In this document: in pieces, positions 37,001-37,377 of the stretch
Position numbering within the stretch: position 1 is the stretch's first letter
Layout of the letters: each line of letters starts with the position of its first letter
Assembly (NCBI GenBank): GCA_002633005.1
Contig: NMRA01000635.1
Span: 46,321 to 83,697, forward strand
Origin: Phoronis australis
Taxonomy: Eukaryota; Phoronida; Phoronidae
DNA: 37,377 bases
Reading direction: 5' to 3'
Program-made: the position numbers and the translations under genes
The notes under the pieces: model-generated
What the model saw: only the letters and a program-made list of their open reading frames with translations
Database searches by the model: none
Told to the model about the DNA's origin: nothing

Positions 37001-37377
37001 CAATTTTTAAGGTTCATGTGGAGTCCAGGGCCCGGTCTCCAATCTCCGTACTCAGACTCGAATCATGCTCAAACTCACACTTCATACTCAACTCGAGTAC
37101 AGACTCAGCTTTGGTGTATTCAATGTCATACTCGAAAAATCTGTACTCGAAATTTCGAGCACGTACTCAGTTTTCGAGTGTACTCGAACTGAAGTGTATC
37201 TCATCTATATTTTGAGTACGATTTTGAGTAAAAATTTGGAGTCTATGCTCAAATTTCAAGTTTGGTAAGGCAGTGTGCTTGAAATCGTACTCGAAAATAA
37301 ATACAAGCCAGAGAACAAAATATCGAAAGGGAACCAAGAAACACAGCAAATCTAAAAAAATAAGTCCTCTTACCGTA
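880..37377 (-). CDS. Receptor-type protein tyrosine phosphatase, tandem D1/D2 domains (partial gene, 18 exons seen)
   Basis: Single-pass membrane enzyme expected to remove phosphate from phosphotyrosine in cytoplasmic proteins. Minus-strand exons in coding order: 37374-37377 (partial), 35859-36138, 35268-35313, 34004-34097, 33637-33701, 30417-30682, 28090-28254, 24542-24578, 24008-24105, 23306-23425, 17954-18105, 16460-16595, 15819-15968, 9787-9913, 6948-7021, 3854-3973, 1753-1875, 880-1037. About 738 codons are visible. All junctions are GT-AG and phases agree. Order: FN3 end, furin-like RRKR, membrane-proximal ectodomain, TM helix, juxtamembrane, D1 ([23 protein letters not shown]), linker, D2 (WPK, VHC). 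The membrane-proximal ectodomain and D2 resemble the R2 subfamily (LAR or MAM-type RPTPs), but the N-terminal domains that would decide are outside the window. D1 looks active, D2 inactive. The start codon and the C terminus are not in the window. Confidence 0.95.
1038..1752. other. RPTP intron, nothing recognised
   Basis: AT-rich intron between two D2 exons. No repeat, RNA gene or open coding stretch stood out. Confidence 0.6.
1753..1875 (-). CDS. RPTP exon: D2 QYWP
   Basis: 123-base exon, phase 0 in and out, acceptor TGTTTTCACAG and donor AAG|GTAAAT. It encodes [10 protein letters not shown] and strands ending [10 protein letters not shown], equivalent to the KCEKYWP exon of D1. Confidence 0.92.
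2445..2665. repeat. Minisatellite, ~60 bp unit, about 3.6 copies
   Basis: Intronic direct repeats marked by ACAGTGTTCAGGCAACATGT, recurring at roughly 60-base spacing with variable spacers containing TAAGGTAATATACAGTACTG. One unit has a partly replaced spacer (TCAGGAAGAGATAACC). Confidence 0.85.
2721..2786. repeat. Minisatellite, 26 bp unit, about 2.5 copies
   Basis: AATCTTTTAGTATGATATAT begins at 2721 and 2747 and a diverged copy at 2773, a constant 26-base period. Confidence 0.85.
2792..3135. repeat. Dispersed repeat, copy A
   Basis: About 340 bases that recur, diverged but in the same orientation, at 36645-36993. Shared landmarks in order: GCTTAGAAAAATT, GCGCTTATTGTAGCC, TTGAAACC-GGTT, TCTACAAAATTG, GCATTGCTATCAA, GACTGATG-GTCGCT, CGTCAATAGG, TTCGA-TCAACAAATTACCTG. 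The family is unidentified; no coding capacity is seen. Confidence 0.8.
3136..3853. repeat. RPTP intron part with a short 31-32 bp repeat
   Basis: Mostly unremarkable. At 3749-3825 the phrase TGCACC-ATACAATAACA followed by CACTCTACAG repeats at 3749, 3781 and 3812 (two full units and a partial third). Confidence 0.7.
3854..3973 (-). CDS. RPTP exon: D2 core (DFWRMVYD)
   Basis: 120-base exon, phase 0 in and out, acceptor GTCTTGTTTTTAG and donor AGC|GTAAGA. It encodes [20 protein letters not shown] and then VIVMLNELD, the D2 equivalents of the TQ-P, DFWRM and central-strand motifs. Confidence 0.93.
4200..4745. repeat. Diverged relative of the CTCF-like-core repeat
   Basis: The block opens near CCACCAGGTGGCGCT (4246-4260) and includes AATTGCCACTGGGGG followed by ATCCGAGCTG near 4654-4682, the same layout as the modules at 14560-15760 (AATTGCCACTAGGGGGC then ATCTGTCCGAAAG). 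It looks like an old copy of that family. No gene is seen in it. Confidence 0.5.
4773..4794. repeat. 22-bp perfect palindrome
   Basis: GTTATCTCACT followed by its exact reverse complement AGTGAGATAAC. It sits directly next to the tRNA-like segment and may be an element terminus or a fold-back; its role is unknown. Confidence 0.9.
4801..4880 (-). repeat. tRNA-derived SINE or tRNA pseudogene fragment
   Basis: Read on the minus strand it opens GCCGCTGAGTGGTGTAGTGG (A-box-like TGGTGTAGTGG) and has GGGTTTTGAATCC, close to the pol III B box GGTTCGANTCC, about 35 bases later. The 3' end does not pair with the 5' end to form an acceptor stem and no convincing anticodon arm is present, so it is not a working tRNA gene. 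SINE head or pseudogene are both possible. Confidence 0.5.
5416..5481. repeat. 66-nt GC-capped hairpin
   Basis: Left arm GTGGATTTTGTAGAATTATC then CGGGGC; right arm GCCCCG then GACAATTCTCCAAAATCCAC. The arms pair over about 31 positions with few mismatches around a very short TAAC loop. It could be a remnant of a fold-back transposon or a small structured RNA; nothing shows transcription. Confidence 0.75.
6052..6069 (-). CDS. Candidate RPTP D2 micro-exon (tentative)
   Basis: 18 bases, phase 0 in and out, between TTACTGCAGTTGCAG and CAAG|GTATTT. It encodes FGFGLK, giving FVG-FGFGLK-DNIIMTQ. RPTPs usually have five or six residues here with an aromatic near the start and a Lys or Gln near the end, so it is one residue longer than the simplest expectation. 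A candidate only: other tiny exons in this 2.97 kb intron cannot be excluded. Confidence 0.3.
6560..6691. repeat. Fold-back element, ~53-bp arms and 26-nt loop
   Basis: Left arm 6560-6613 starts GGTTATACAATGTACGTGTT and ends CTCGATTCGTGA; right arm 6640-6691 starts TCACGAATCGAG and ends GTACGTTGTATAACC. Only a handful of mismatches or indels. The 26-base loop contains GAAGCCCTCGTTC. Likely a MITE or fold-back transposon; a hairpin RNA precursor is an alternative. Confidence 0.85.
6948..7021 (-). CDS. RPTP exon: D2 DYINAT
   Basis: 74-base exon, phase 1 in and 0 out, acceptor TTGTTTTTCAG and donor GGA|GTAAGT. It encodes [14 protein letters not shown] then DYINATFVG, a clear D2 strand. Compared with other RPTPs about five residues are missing between this exon and the next recognised one. 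Confidence 0.88.
7022..7562. other. RPTP intron, unique part before the 33-bp array
   Basis: No exon or recognisable element. The sequence is unremarkable up to the abrupt start of the array. Confidence 0.6.
7563..9608. repeat. 33-bp minisatellite, 62 tandem units
   Basis: Each unit begins GCATTCTAAGCATTGTGGCC and ends ATCCTTATTTGTA. The span divides exactly into 62 units. By eye, units 1-58 are identical and the last four (right end) carry GCA in place of GTG (AGCATTGCAGCC). Because 33 is a multiple of three, the array stays open on both strands ([11 protein letters not shown] on plus, [11 protein letters not shown] on minus), but it lies inside an RPTP intron between correctly spliced exons, so I read these frames as by-products. 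Variants limited to one end fit growth from a few units by unequal exchange or slippage. Assembly copy number may be wrong. Confidence 0.97.
9787..9913 (-). CDS. RPTP exon: D1-D2 linker and start of D2
   Basis: 127-base exon, phase 0 in and 1 out, acceptor GTGGATACTTGCAG and donor CCAA|GTAAGT. It encodes [17 protein letters not shown] and [18 protein letters not shown] stands where active domains have KNRY, so the D2 recognition-loop tyrosine is missing. The neighbouring downstream intron holds the 33-bp array. Confidence 0.88.
10374..10548 (+). other. Possible antisense exon with kinase glycine-loop-like motif
   Basis: Open for 58 codons between acceptor ATAGAATTTCAG and donor ATCAAG|GTACAC. 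It encodes an acidic stretch ([12 protein letters not shown]) followed by [20 protein letters not shown], which looks like a protein-kinase glycine loop (G-x-F-G-x-V-Y) and a following VxIK strand, although a full GxGxFG is not present. It leaves in phase 0. No other kinase exons (HRD, DFG) were found nearby, so it may be a fragment or chance. Confidence 0.35.
11039..11104. repeat. GC-rich fold-back repeat
   Basis: GGCGGCGCAGCACTG, then GTGGGGGCTACAGCCCCCCC, then TATGGTGCGCCGCC. Ends and centre are self-complementary. Relatives form a double unit at 24812-24955, so this is a dispersed family, probably a MITE or SINE-like hairpin. Confidence 0.8.
12315..12402. repeat. GC-rich island with a 64-bp-spaced direct repeat
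   Basis: GTTATCCTGGCCAGTGGCTC at 12315 recurs as GTTATCCCGGCCAGTGGTTC at 12379. Between them lies CCGTCGCGGCCGGCCGGATT, much richer in CpG than its surroundings. Function unknown. Confidence 0.75.
12982..13126 (+). other. Possible antisense exon, AGC-kinase-tail-like
   Basis: Open for 48 codons plus one base between acceptor CCCGACTTAG and strong donor TTTG|GTAAGT. It encodes [20 protein letters not shown] followed by [10 protein letters not shown] and a charged tail. The F-G-x-L-x-F-x-G-[FY]-x-F pattern resembles the hydrophobic motif after the kinase domain in DMPK/ROCK/citron-type AGC kinases. It enters in phase 0, compatible with the exon-like segment at 10374-10548. Evidence is motif-level only; it could be a captured or decayed fragment. 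Confidence 0.35.
14560..15760. repeat. Modular repeat with CTCF-like cores, locus 1
   Basis: Seven modules, each centred on a variant of CCACTAGGGGGC, in the order A-B-C-A-B-C-A. Type A (14701, 15127, 15549) continues to AGTCGGATCTGTCCGAAAG; type B (14851, 15242) to CACTGTAGTCGAAGTC; type C (14996, 15400) to TGGTGCAAA then TCAAATCCATCC. The A-to-A period is about 422-426 bases. The array ends in a block GCCGGACAGACGGAGATGAC-GCATAATA then AAGTGGACAC (about 15668-15760) that recurs at the ends of the copies in locus 2. Confidence 0.8.
15819..15968 (-). CDS. RPTP exon: last D1 helix and start of the linker
   Basis: 150-base exon, phase 0 in and out, acceptor GTGACTTTTGCAG and donor GAG|GTGAGG. 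It encodes [20 protein letters not shown] and ends STLDSQFE, matching the D1 C-terminal helix (QY-F-H-A) and linker of two-domain RPTPs. It joins in frame to LLQKV in the next exon. Confidence 0.9.
15969..16459. other. RPTP intron containing the 38-bp array
   Basis: Apart from the tandem array at 16057-16220 nothing stands out. Confidence 0.6.
16057..16220. repeat. 38-bp minisatellite with alternating unit types
   Basis: GCAGGTGTTCACGGAGACAC starts at 16057, 16095, 16133, 16171 and, truncated, at 16209. The unit ends alternate between TCTCCT and TCTTCC, so the real repeating block is a 76-bp dimer. Confidence 0.95.
16460..16595 (-). CDS. RPTP exon: D1 P-loop and QTQ
   Basis: 136-base exon, phase 2 in and 0 out, acceptor ATTGTCTTGCAG and donor CAG|GTAACA. 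Joined to the preceding exon it gives the full signature [10 protein letters not shown], followed by TYIALDLLL and [11 protein letters not shown]. The Q-loop glutamines position the hydrolytic water, so all main catalytic elements of D1 are present. Confidence 0.96.
16596..17953. other. RPTP intron, nothing recognised
   Basis: 1.36 kb intron splitting the P-loop codon. No repeat family, RNA gene or exon-like stretch seen. Confidence 0.6.
17954..18105 (-). CDS. RPTP exon: D1 WPD loop and start of the P-loop
   Basis: 152-base exon, phase 0 in and 2 out, acceptor TATATTTTGCAG and donor TGCAG|GTAAGT. It encodes [19 protein letters not shown] and ends VVVHC plus two bases of Ser. The Asp of WPD is the catalytic general acid/base and the final Cys is the nucleophile. 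The intron splits the P-loop codon Ser, a position common in animal RPTP genes. Confidence 0.96.
18106..18486. other. RPTP intron left of the pogo-like insertion
   Basis: Short stretches of CCCCTCCCA and AGAAGACCCCT-CCA-ACC repeated twice near 18343-18400; otherwise nothing recognised. Confidence 0.5.
18487..18507. repeat. Left TIR of the pogo-like element
   Basis: TAGGGGAGAGTGGGGTAAAAC, matching the right TIR with one mismatch. Confidence 0.92.
18849..18911. repeat. Subterminal 25-bp repeats of the pogo-like element
   Basis: TAAGACGGACAG starts three times at exact 25-base spacing (GACGG at 18851, 18876, 18901), separated by CTGGGTAGTGGGA. It resembles the TIR word TAAAACGGAC, and inverted versions (CCGTTTTACCC, ACCGTCTTAACC) lie near 22630-22665 at the other end. 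Possible transposase-binding iterons. Confidence 0.8.
18984..21150 (+). pseudogene. Pogo/Tigger-like transposase, inactivated
   Basis: Starts [11 protein letters not shown] at 18984, with an HTH-psq domain ([22 protein letters not shown]). A 4-base duplication (GTACGTACC) then shifts the frame; the expected continuation [15 protein letters not shown] is present in another frame and ends at a donor, ACA|GTAAGT, near 19195. After an intron the frame resumes at about 19486 ([15 protein letters not shown]), with in-frame stops after GIKDI (TGA) and after ESFF (TAG near 20085). The first catalytic Asp is in VYNVDETRL. The region expected to hold the second (LDGHxxH) is deleted ([12 protein letters not shown]). 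[17 protein letters not shown] follows, then a C-terminal Cys-rich finger ([20 protein letters not shown]). Not functional. Confidence 0.9.
21157..22468 (+). mobile_element. THAP-encoding TTAA-target DNA element (Kolobok-like), copy 1
   Basis: 1312 bases flanked by TTAA on both sides (21153-21156 and 22469-22472). The ends pair as long TIRs: left GTGAAGGCAACTTTTTCTCA against right, reverse-complemented, GCGAAGGCAACCTTTTTTCA, and similarity continues about 300 bases inward past TTGATTATCCCA, GGGAGGCAAGA-TTTCGC and the THAP start. TTAA target plus THAP points to the Kolobok superfamily. No transposase is encoded, so it is non-autonomous. It is inserted in the 3' part of the pogo-like element and is therefore younger. 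Confidence 0.85.
21427..21900 (+). pseudogene. THAP-domain open reading frame, broken
   Basis: [20 protein letters not shown] then LRRFPKDD and RRTW are the C2 start and core of a THAP zinc finger. After a frame change the C-H end ([19 protein letters not shown]) is in the next frame, near 21590-21650. A linker rich in Ser, Pro and Val follows with stops. It lacks one uninterrupted frame and has no catalytic domain, so it is a relic or a solo DNA-binding module of the element. Confidence 0.8.
22853..22873. repeat. Right TIR of the pogo-like element
   Basis: GTTTTACCCCAATCTCCCCTA, the inverted counterpart of the left TIR; TA at 22872-22873 is the flank. Confidence 0.92.
22874..23305. other. 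RPTP intron right of the pogo-like insertion
   Basis: Nothing recognised. Confidence 0.5.
23306..23425 (-). CDS. RPTP exon: D1 KCEKYWP
   Basis: 120-base exon, phase 0 in and out, acceptor AACCTACAG and donor ACT|GTAAGT. It encodes [11 protein letters not shown] and the two beta strands ending YTIRTLSFT, as expected just upstream of the WPD loop. Confidence 0.95.
23426..24007. other. RPTP intron, nothing recognised
   Basis: AT-rich intron between D1 exons. Confidence 0.6.
24008..24105 (-). CDS. RPTP exon: D1 core (DFxRMVWE)
   Basis: 98-base exon, phase 1 in and 0 out, acceptor TGCTGTTTCTAG and donor GAAAG|GTTTGT. It encodes [16 protein letters not shown] followed by [12 protein letters not shown], the conserved D1 helix and central strand. 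Confidence 0.95.
24106..24541. other. RPTP intron, nothing recognised
   Basis: AT-rich intron between D1 exons. Confidence 0.6.
24542..24578 (-). CDS. RPTP exon: short D1 exon
   Basis: 37-base exon, phase 0 in and 1 out, acceptor GAATCTTTGCAG and donor CAAG|GTATTT. It encodes [12 protein letters not shown]; with the next exon it gives YIASQGP, a standard D1 motif. The small size is unusual, but reading frame and position fit exactly. Confidence 0.92.
24579..28089. other. RPTP intron (3.5 kb), mostly plain
   Basis: Contains the double GC-rich fold-back at 24812-24955 and a single CTCF-like fragment (GCGCCCTCTACAGG at 26163). The remainder is AT-rich with no gene or repeat that I recognise. 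Confidence 0.6.
24812..24955. repeat. GC-rich fold-back repeat, double unit
   Basis: Two tandem relatives of the unit at 11039-11104: the first runs GGCGGCGCAGCACTG to GTGGTGTACCGCC, the second GCGGCGTAGCTG to GGTGCGCCGCC. Each has the GTGGG-GCTA-AGCCCCC centre. The outer ends are inverted copies of each other. Confidence 0.8.
28090..28254 (-). CDS. RPTP exon: D1 phosphotyrosine-recognition loop
   Basis: 165-base exon, phase 0 in and out, acceptor TTTATATTTCAG and donor GTG|GTGAGT. It carries the D1 recognition loop [15 protein letters not shown] and DYINATHIV. Asn-Arg-Tyr is the conserved phosphotyrosine-contacting loop of active tyrosine phosphatases. Confidence 0.95.
28255..28924. other. 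RPTP intron, nothing recognised
   Basis: Intron sequence before the second Kolobok-like copy; no feature seen. Confidence 0.5.
28925..30327 (-). mobile_element. THAP-encoding Kolobok-like element, copy 2 (inverted)
   Basis: Same family as 21157-22468 in opposite orientation. The right end reads AAAAAAGGTTGCCTTCGCC followed by T and TTAA (30328-30331), and GGATAATCAACGAACC and CTTCCGGAGTAGAGGAC match the TIR. The left side matches from TCATGCCATTTTGAGCAAAA through GGAGGCAAGAATTTCGCGCC, but the last ~25 bases of that end are lost and no left TTAA is seen. On the minus strand a decayed THAP start ([17 protein letters not shown]) and linker ([18 protein letters not shown]) correspond to copy 1. 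Confidence 0.85.
29572..30095 (-). pseudogene. THAP-domain relic in copy 2
   Basis: The minus strand carries [17 protein letters not shown] near 30030-30095 and, after frame breaks, a Ser/Thr/Val-rich linker open at 29572-29874. The THAP domain is interrupted by an in-frame stop and shortened, so it is not functional. Confidence 0.7.
30417..30682 (-). CDS. RPTP exon: acidic juxtamembrane region and start of D1
   Basis: 266-base exon, phase 1 in and 0 out, acceptor CAATTCAACAG and donor AGT|GTATGT. The first ~55 residues are acidic and serine-rich ([29 protein letters not shown]). The remainder ([20 protein letters not shown], then KEYS) is the N-terminal helix that leads into RPTP D1 domains. 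The Tyr in DDIYGNV has Asn at +2, the pattern preferred by Grb2-type SH2 domains; that use is inference. Confidence 0.92.
30683..31640. other. RPTP intron before repeat locus 2
   Basis: No gene or element recognised. A loose direct repeat (GCCTGCTTGAGCAGCACAAT and GCCTGAGCAACACAATGG) occurs near 31264 and 31344. Confidence 0.5.
31640..33515. repeat. Modular repeat with CTCF-like cores, locus 2
   Basis: Modules of the same family as 14560-15760: C (near 31660), A (31772), an interruption at about 31830-32420, then B (about 32486), C (32636), A (32776), a terminal block GATGCCGGACGAACAGAGAC (about 32897-32970), then another A (33078) with a degenerate terminal block near 33433-33512 (ATGTCGGGACACC). 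The module order agrees with locus 1. The interruption holds a 12-bp perfect inverted repeat TCCCAACTTGTT / AACAAGTTGGGA (31869-31880, 31898-31909). Confidence 0.75.
33637..33701 (-). CDS. RPTP exon: basic stop-transfer segment
   Basis: 65-base exon, phase 2 in and 1 out, acceptor TTGTATTTAG and donor TCAG|GTAAAA. It encodes [20 protein letters not shown], a strongly basic stretch directly after the transmembrane helix, as expected for a cytoplasmic stop-transfer signal. Confidence 0.9.
33702..34003. other. RPTP intron, nothing recognised
   Basis: Short intron between the transmembrane and basic exons. Confidence 0.6.
34004..34097 (-). CDS. RPTP exon: transmembrane helix
   Basis: 94-base exon, phase 1 in and 2 out, acceptor TTGTTCTTTCAG and donor TTAT|GTAAGT. 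It encodes [20 protein letters not shown] followed by an unbroken run of Val and Ile, about 24 hydrophobic residues preceded by small residues: a classic single-pass helix. The next exon opens with four arginines, giving a type I (cytoplasmic C-terminal) topology. Its 5' half and acceptor are duplicated just upstream (34140-34190). Confidence 0.93.
34140..34190 (-). pseudogene. Partial duplicate of the transmembrane exon
   Basis: Copies 34067-34125 at a 73-base offset: CCAATAGCACCAGAGTCTA, then TTGGCTGAAAG. On the minus strand it retains the acceptor CTTTCAG and codons [10 protein letters not shown], matching [10 protein letters not shown] of the real exon, but stops before the hydrophobic run and has no donor. 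Confidence 0.8.
34375..34460. repeat. 34-bp minisatellite, about 2.5 diverged copies
   Basis: GAATTAAGGCATAGAA starts at 34375, in diverged form at 34409 and again at 34443, with GTGGACA-AATT between. Confidence 0.8.
34865..35135. repeat. 34-bp minisatellite, 8 copies with a 102-bp higher-order period
   Basis: Units start ATGACACAGAACAGATCAGC and end CACCCTCCTCCAATC. After a diverged first unit, types run x-y-z-x-y-z-y where x has CTCAAATC, y CTCCAATC and z ATCGGC. So a three-unit block has been duplicated as a whole. Confidence 0.93.
35268..35313 (-). CDS. RPTP exon: stalk before the membrane
   Basis: 46-base exon, phase 0 in and 1 out, with acceptor TGTTTTTTCAG and donor CAAG|GTAACT. It encodes [15 protein letters not shown], a short polar stalk. 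Phase and position fit exactly between the ectodomain exon and the transmembrane exon. Confidence 0.85.
35314..35858. other. RPTP intron, nothing recognised
   Basis: Plain AT-rich intron between two ectodomain exons. Confidence 0.6.
35859..36138 (-). CDS. RPTP exon: FN3 end, furin site and membrane-proximal ectodomain
   Basis: 280 bases, entered in phase 2 and left in phase 0. The acceptor is GATGTTTCAG and the donor GG|GTATGT. It begins [11 protein letters not shown] (FN3 last strand), then RRKR followed by DISPC, a furin-type dibasic cleavage motif as found in LAR-class RPTPs that are cut into two non-covalently joined subunits. The following stretch with [17 protein letters not shown] and [13 protein letters not shown] matches the membrane-proximal ectodomain fold of R2-type RPTPs. 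Two cysteines (SPC and LSC) could pair. The furin role is inference from the motif. Confidence 0.92.
36311..36410. repeat. 30-bp minisatellite, about 3.3 copies
   Basis: CATGTACCAGTCCACAC and variants start at 36313, 36343, 36373 and 36403, a constant 30-base period. It is open on plus ([10 protein letters not shown]) because 30 is divisible by three; not a gene. Confidence 0.9.
36645..36993. repeat. Dispersed repeat, copy B
   Basis: Diverged same-orientation relative of 2792-3135 (see that entry for shared words). Confidence 0.8.
37040..37260. repeat. Degenerate TACTCGA-rich low-complexity tract
   Basis: The words ACTCGA, TACTCGAA and GTACTC recur more than ten times, on both strands, at irregular spacing (for example CTCGAAATTTCGAG). 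Probably a decayed short tandem or fold-back repeat. Confidence 0.6.
37374..37377 (-). CDS. RPTP exon, 3' end only (FN3-like region)
   Basis: Only the last four bases are visible, before a good donor (G|GTAAGAGG read on the minus strand, intron beginning at 37373). The exon ends in phase 2: its last two bases CG join the T of the next exon to give Arg, leading into HYILVV, a typical last beta strand of a fibronectin-III domain. The rest of the exon and all upstream exons lie beyond the right edge. Confidence 0.6.

Overview
This is eukaryotic nuclear DNA, most likely from a non-vertebrate animal. It is AT-rich, its coding sequence is split into short exons by long GT-AG introns, and it carries animal-type DNA transposons (pogo/Tigger-like and THAP-encoding TTAA-target elements), a tRNA-like SINE fragment and many minisatellites. 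I cannot name the species from sequence alone.

One gene spans the whole window on the minus strand: a receptor-type protein tyrosine phosphatase (RPTP). I could place 17 complete exons plus the last 4 bases of an 18th at the right edge. Every junction is GT-AG and every codon phase agrees between neighbouring exons, except that about five residues appear to be missing between the exons at 6948-7021 and 3854-3973; a candidate 18-base micro-exon lies at 6052-6069. From N to C terminus (right to left) the protein has: the end of a fibronectin-III-like region, a furin-type RRKR site and a membrane-proximal ectodomain (35859-36138, 35268-35313); a transmembrane helix (34004-34097); a basic and then acidic juxtamembrane segment (33637-33701, 30417-30682); phosphatase domain D1 with intact [17 protein letters not shown] and QTQ motifs (28254 down to 15819); and a degenerate phosphatase domain D2 with WPK in place of WPD (9913 down to 880). 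The 5' end of the gene lies beyond the right edge, and the D2 P-loop and C terminus lie beyond the left edge.

The introns hold most of the oddities. The 5.2 kb intron 18106-23305 contains a dead pogo/Tigger-like transposon (18487-22873) with matching TIRs and TA flanks. A 1.3 kb THAP-encoding element with TTAA flanks and very long TIRs (21157-22468, Kolobok-like) is inserted inside it. A second, inverted relative of that element sits at about 28925-30327. The intron 7022-9786 is mostly a 62-copy 33-bp minisatellite whose first 58 units look identical. Two loci (about 14560-15760 and 31640-33515) carry a three-module higher-order repeat, each module holding a CTCF-like CCACTAGGGGGC core. Further minisatellites (26, 30, 31, 34, 38 and about 60 bp units), fold-back elements and a partly duplicated transmembrane exon are described below. 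Two plus-strand exon-like open stretches in the intron 9914-15818 resemble protein-kinase fragments and are the best hint of a second, antisense gene or captured gene pieces.
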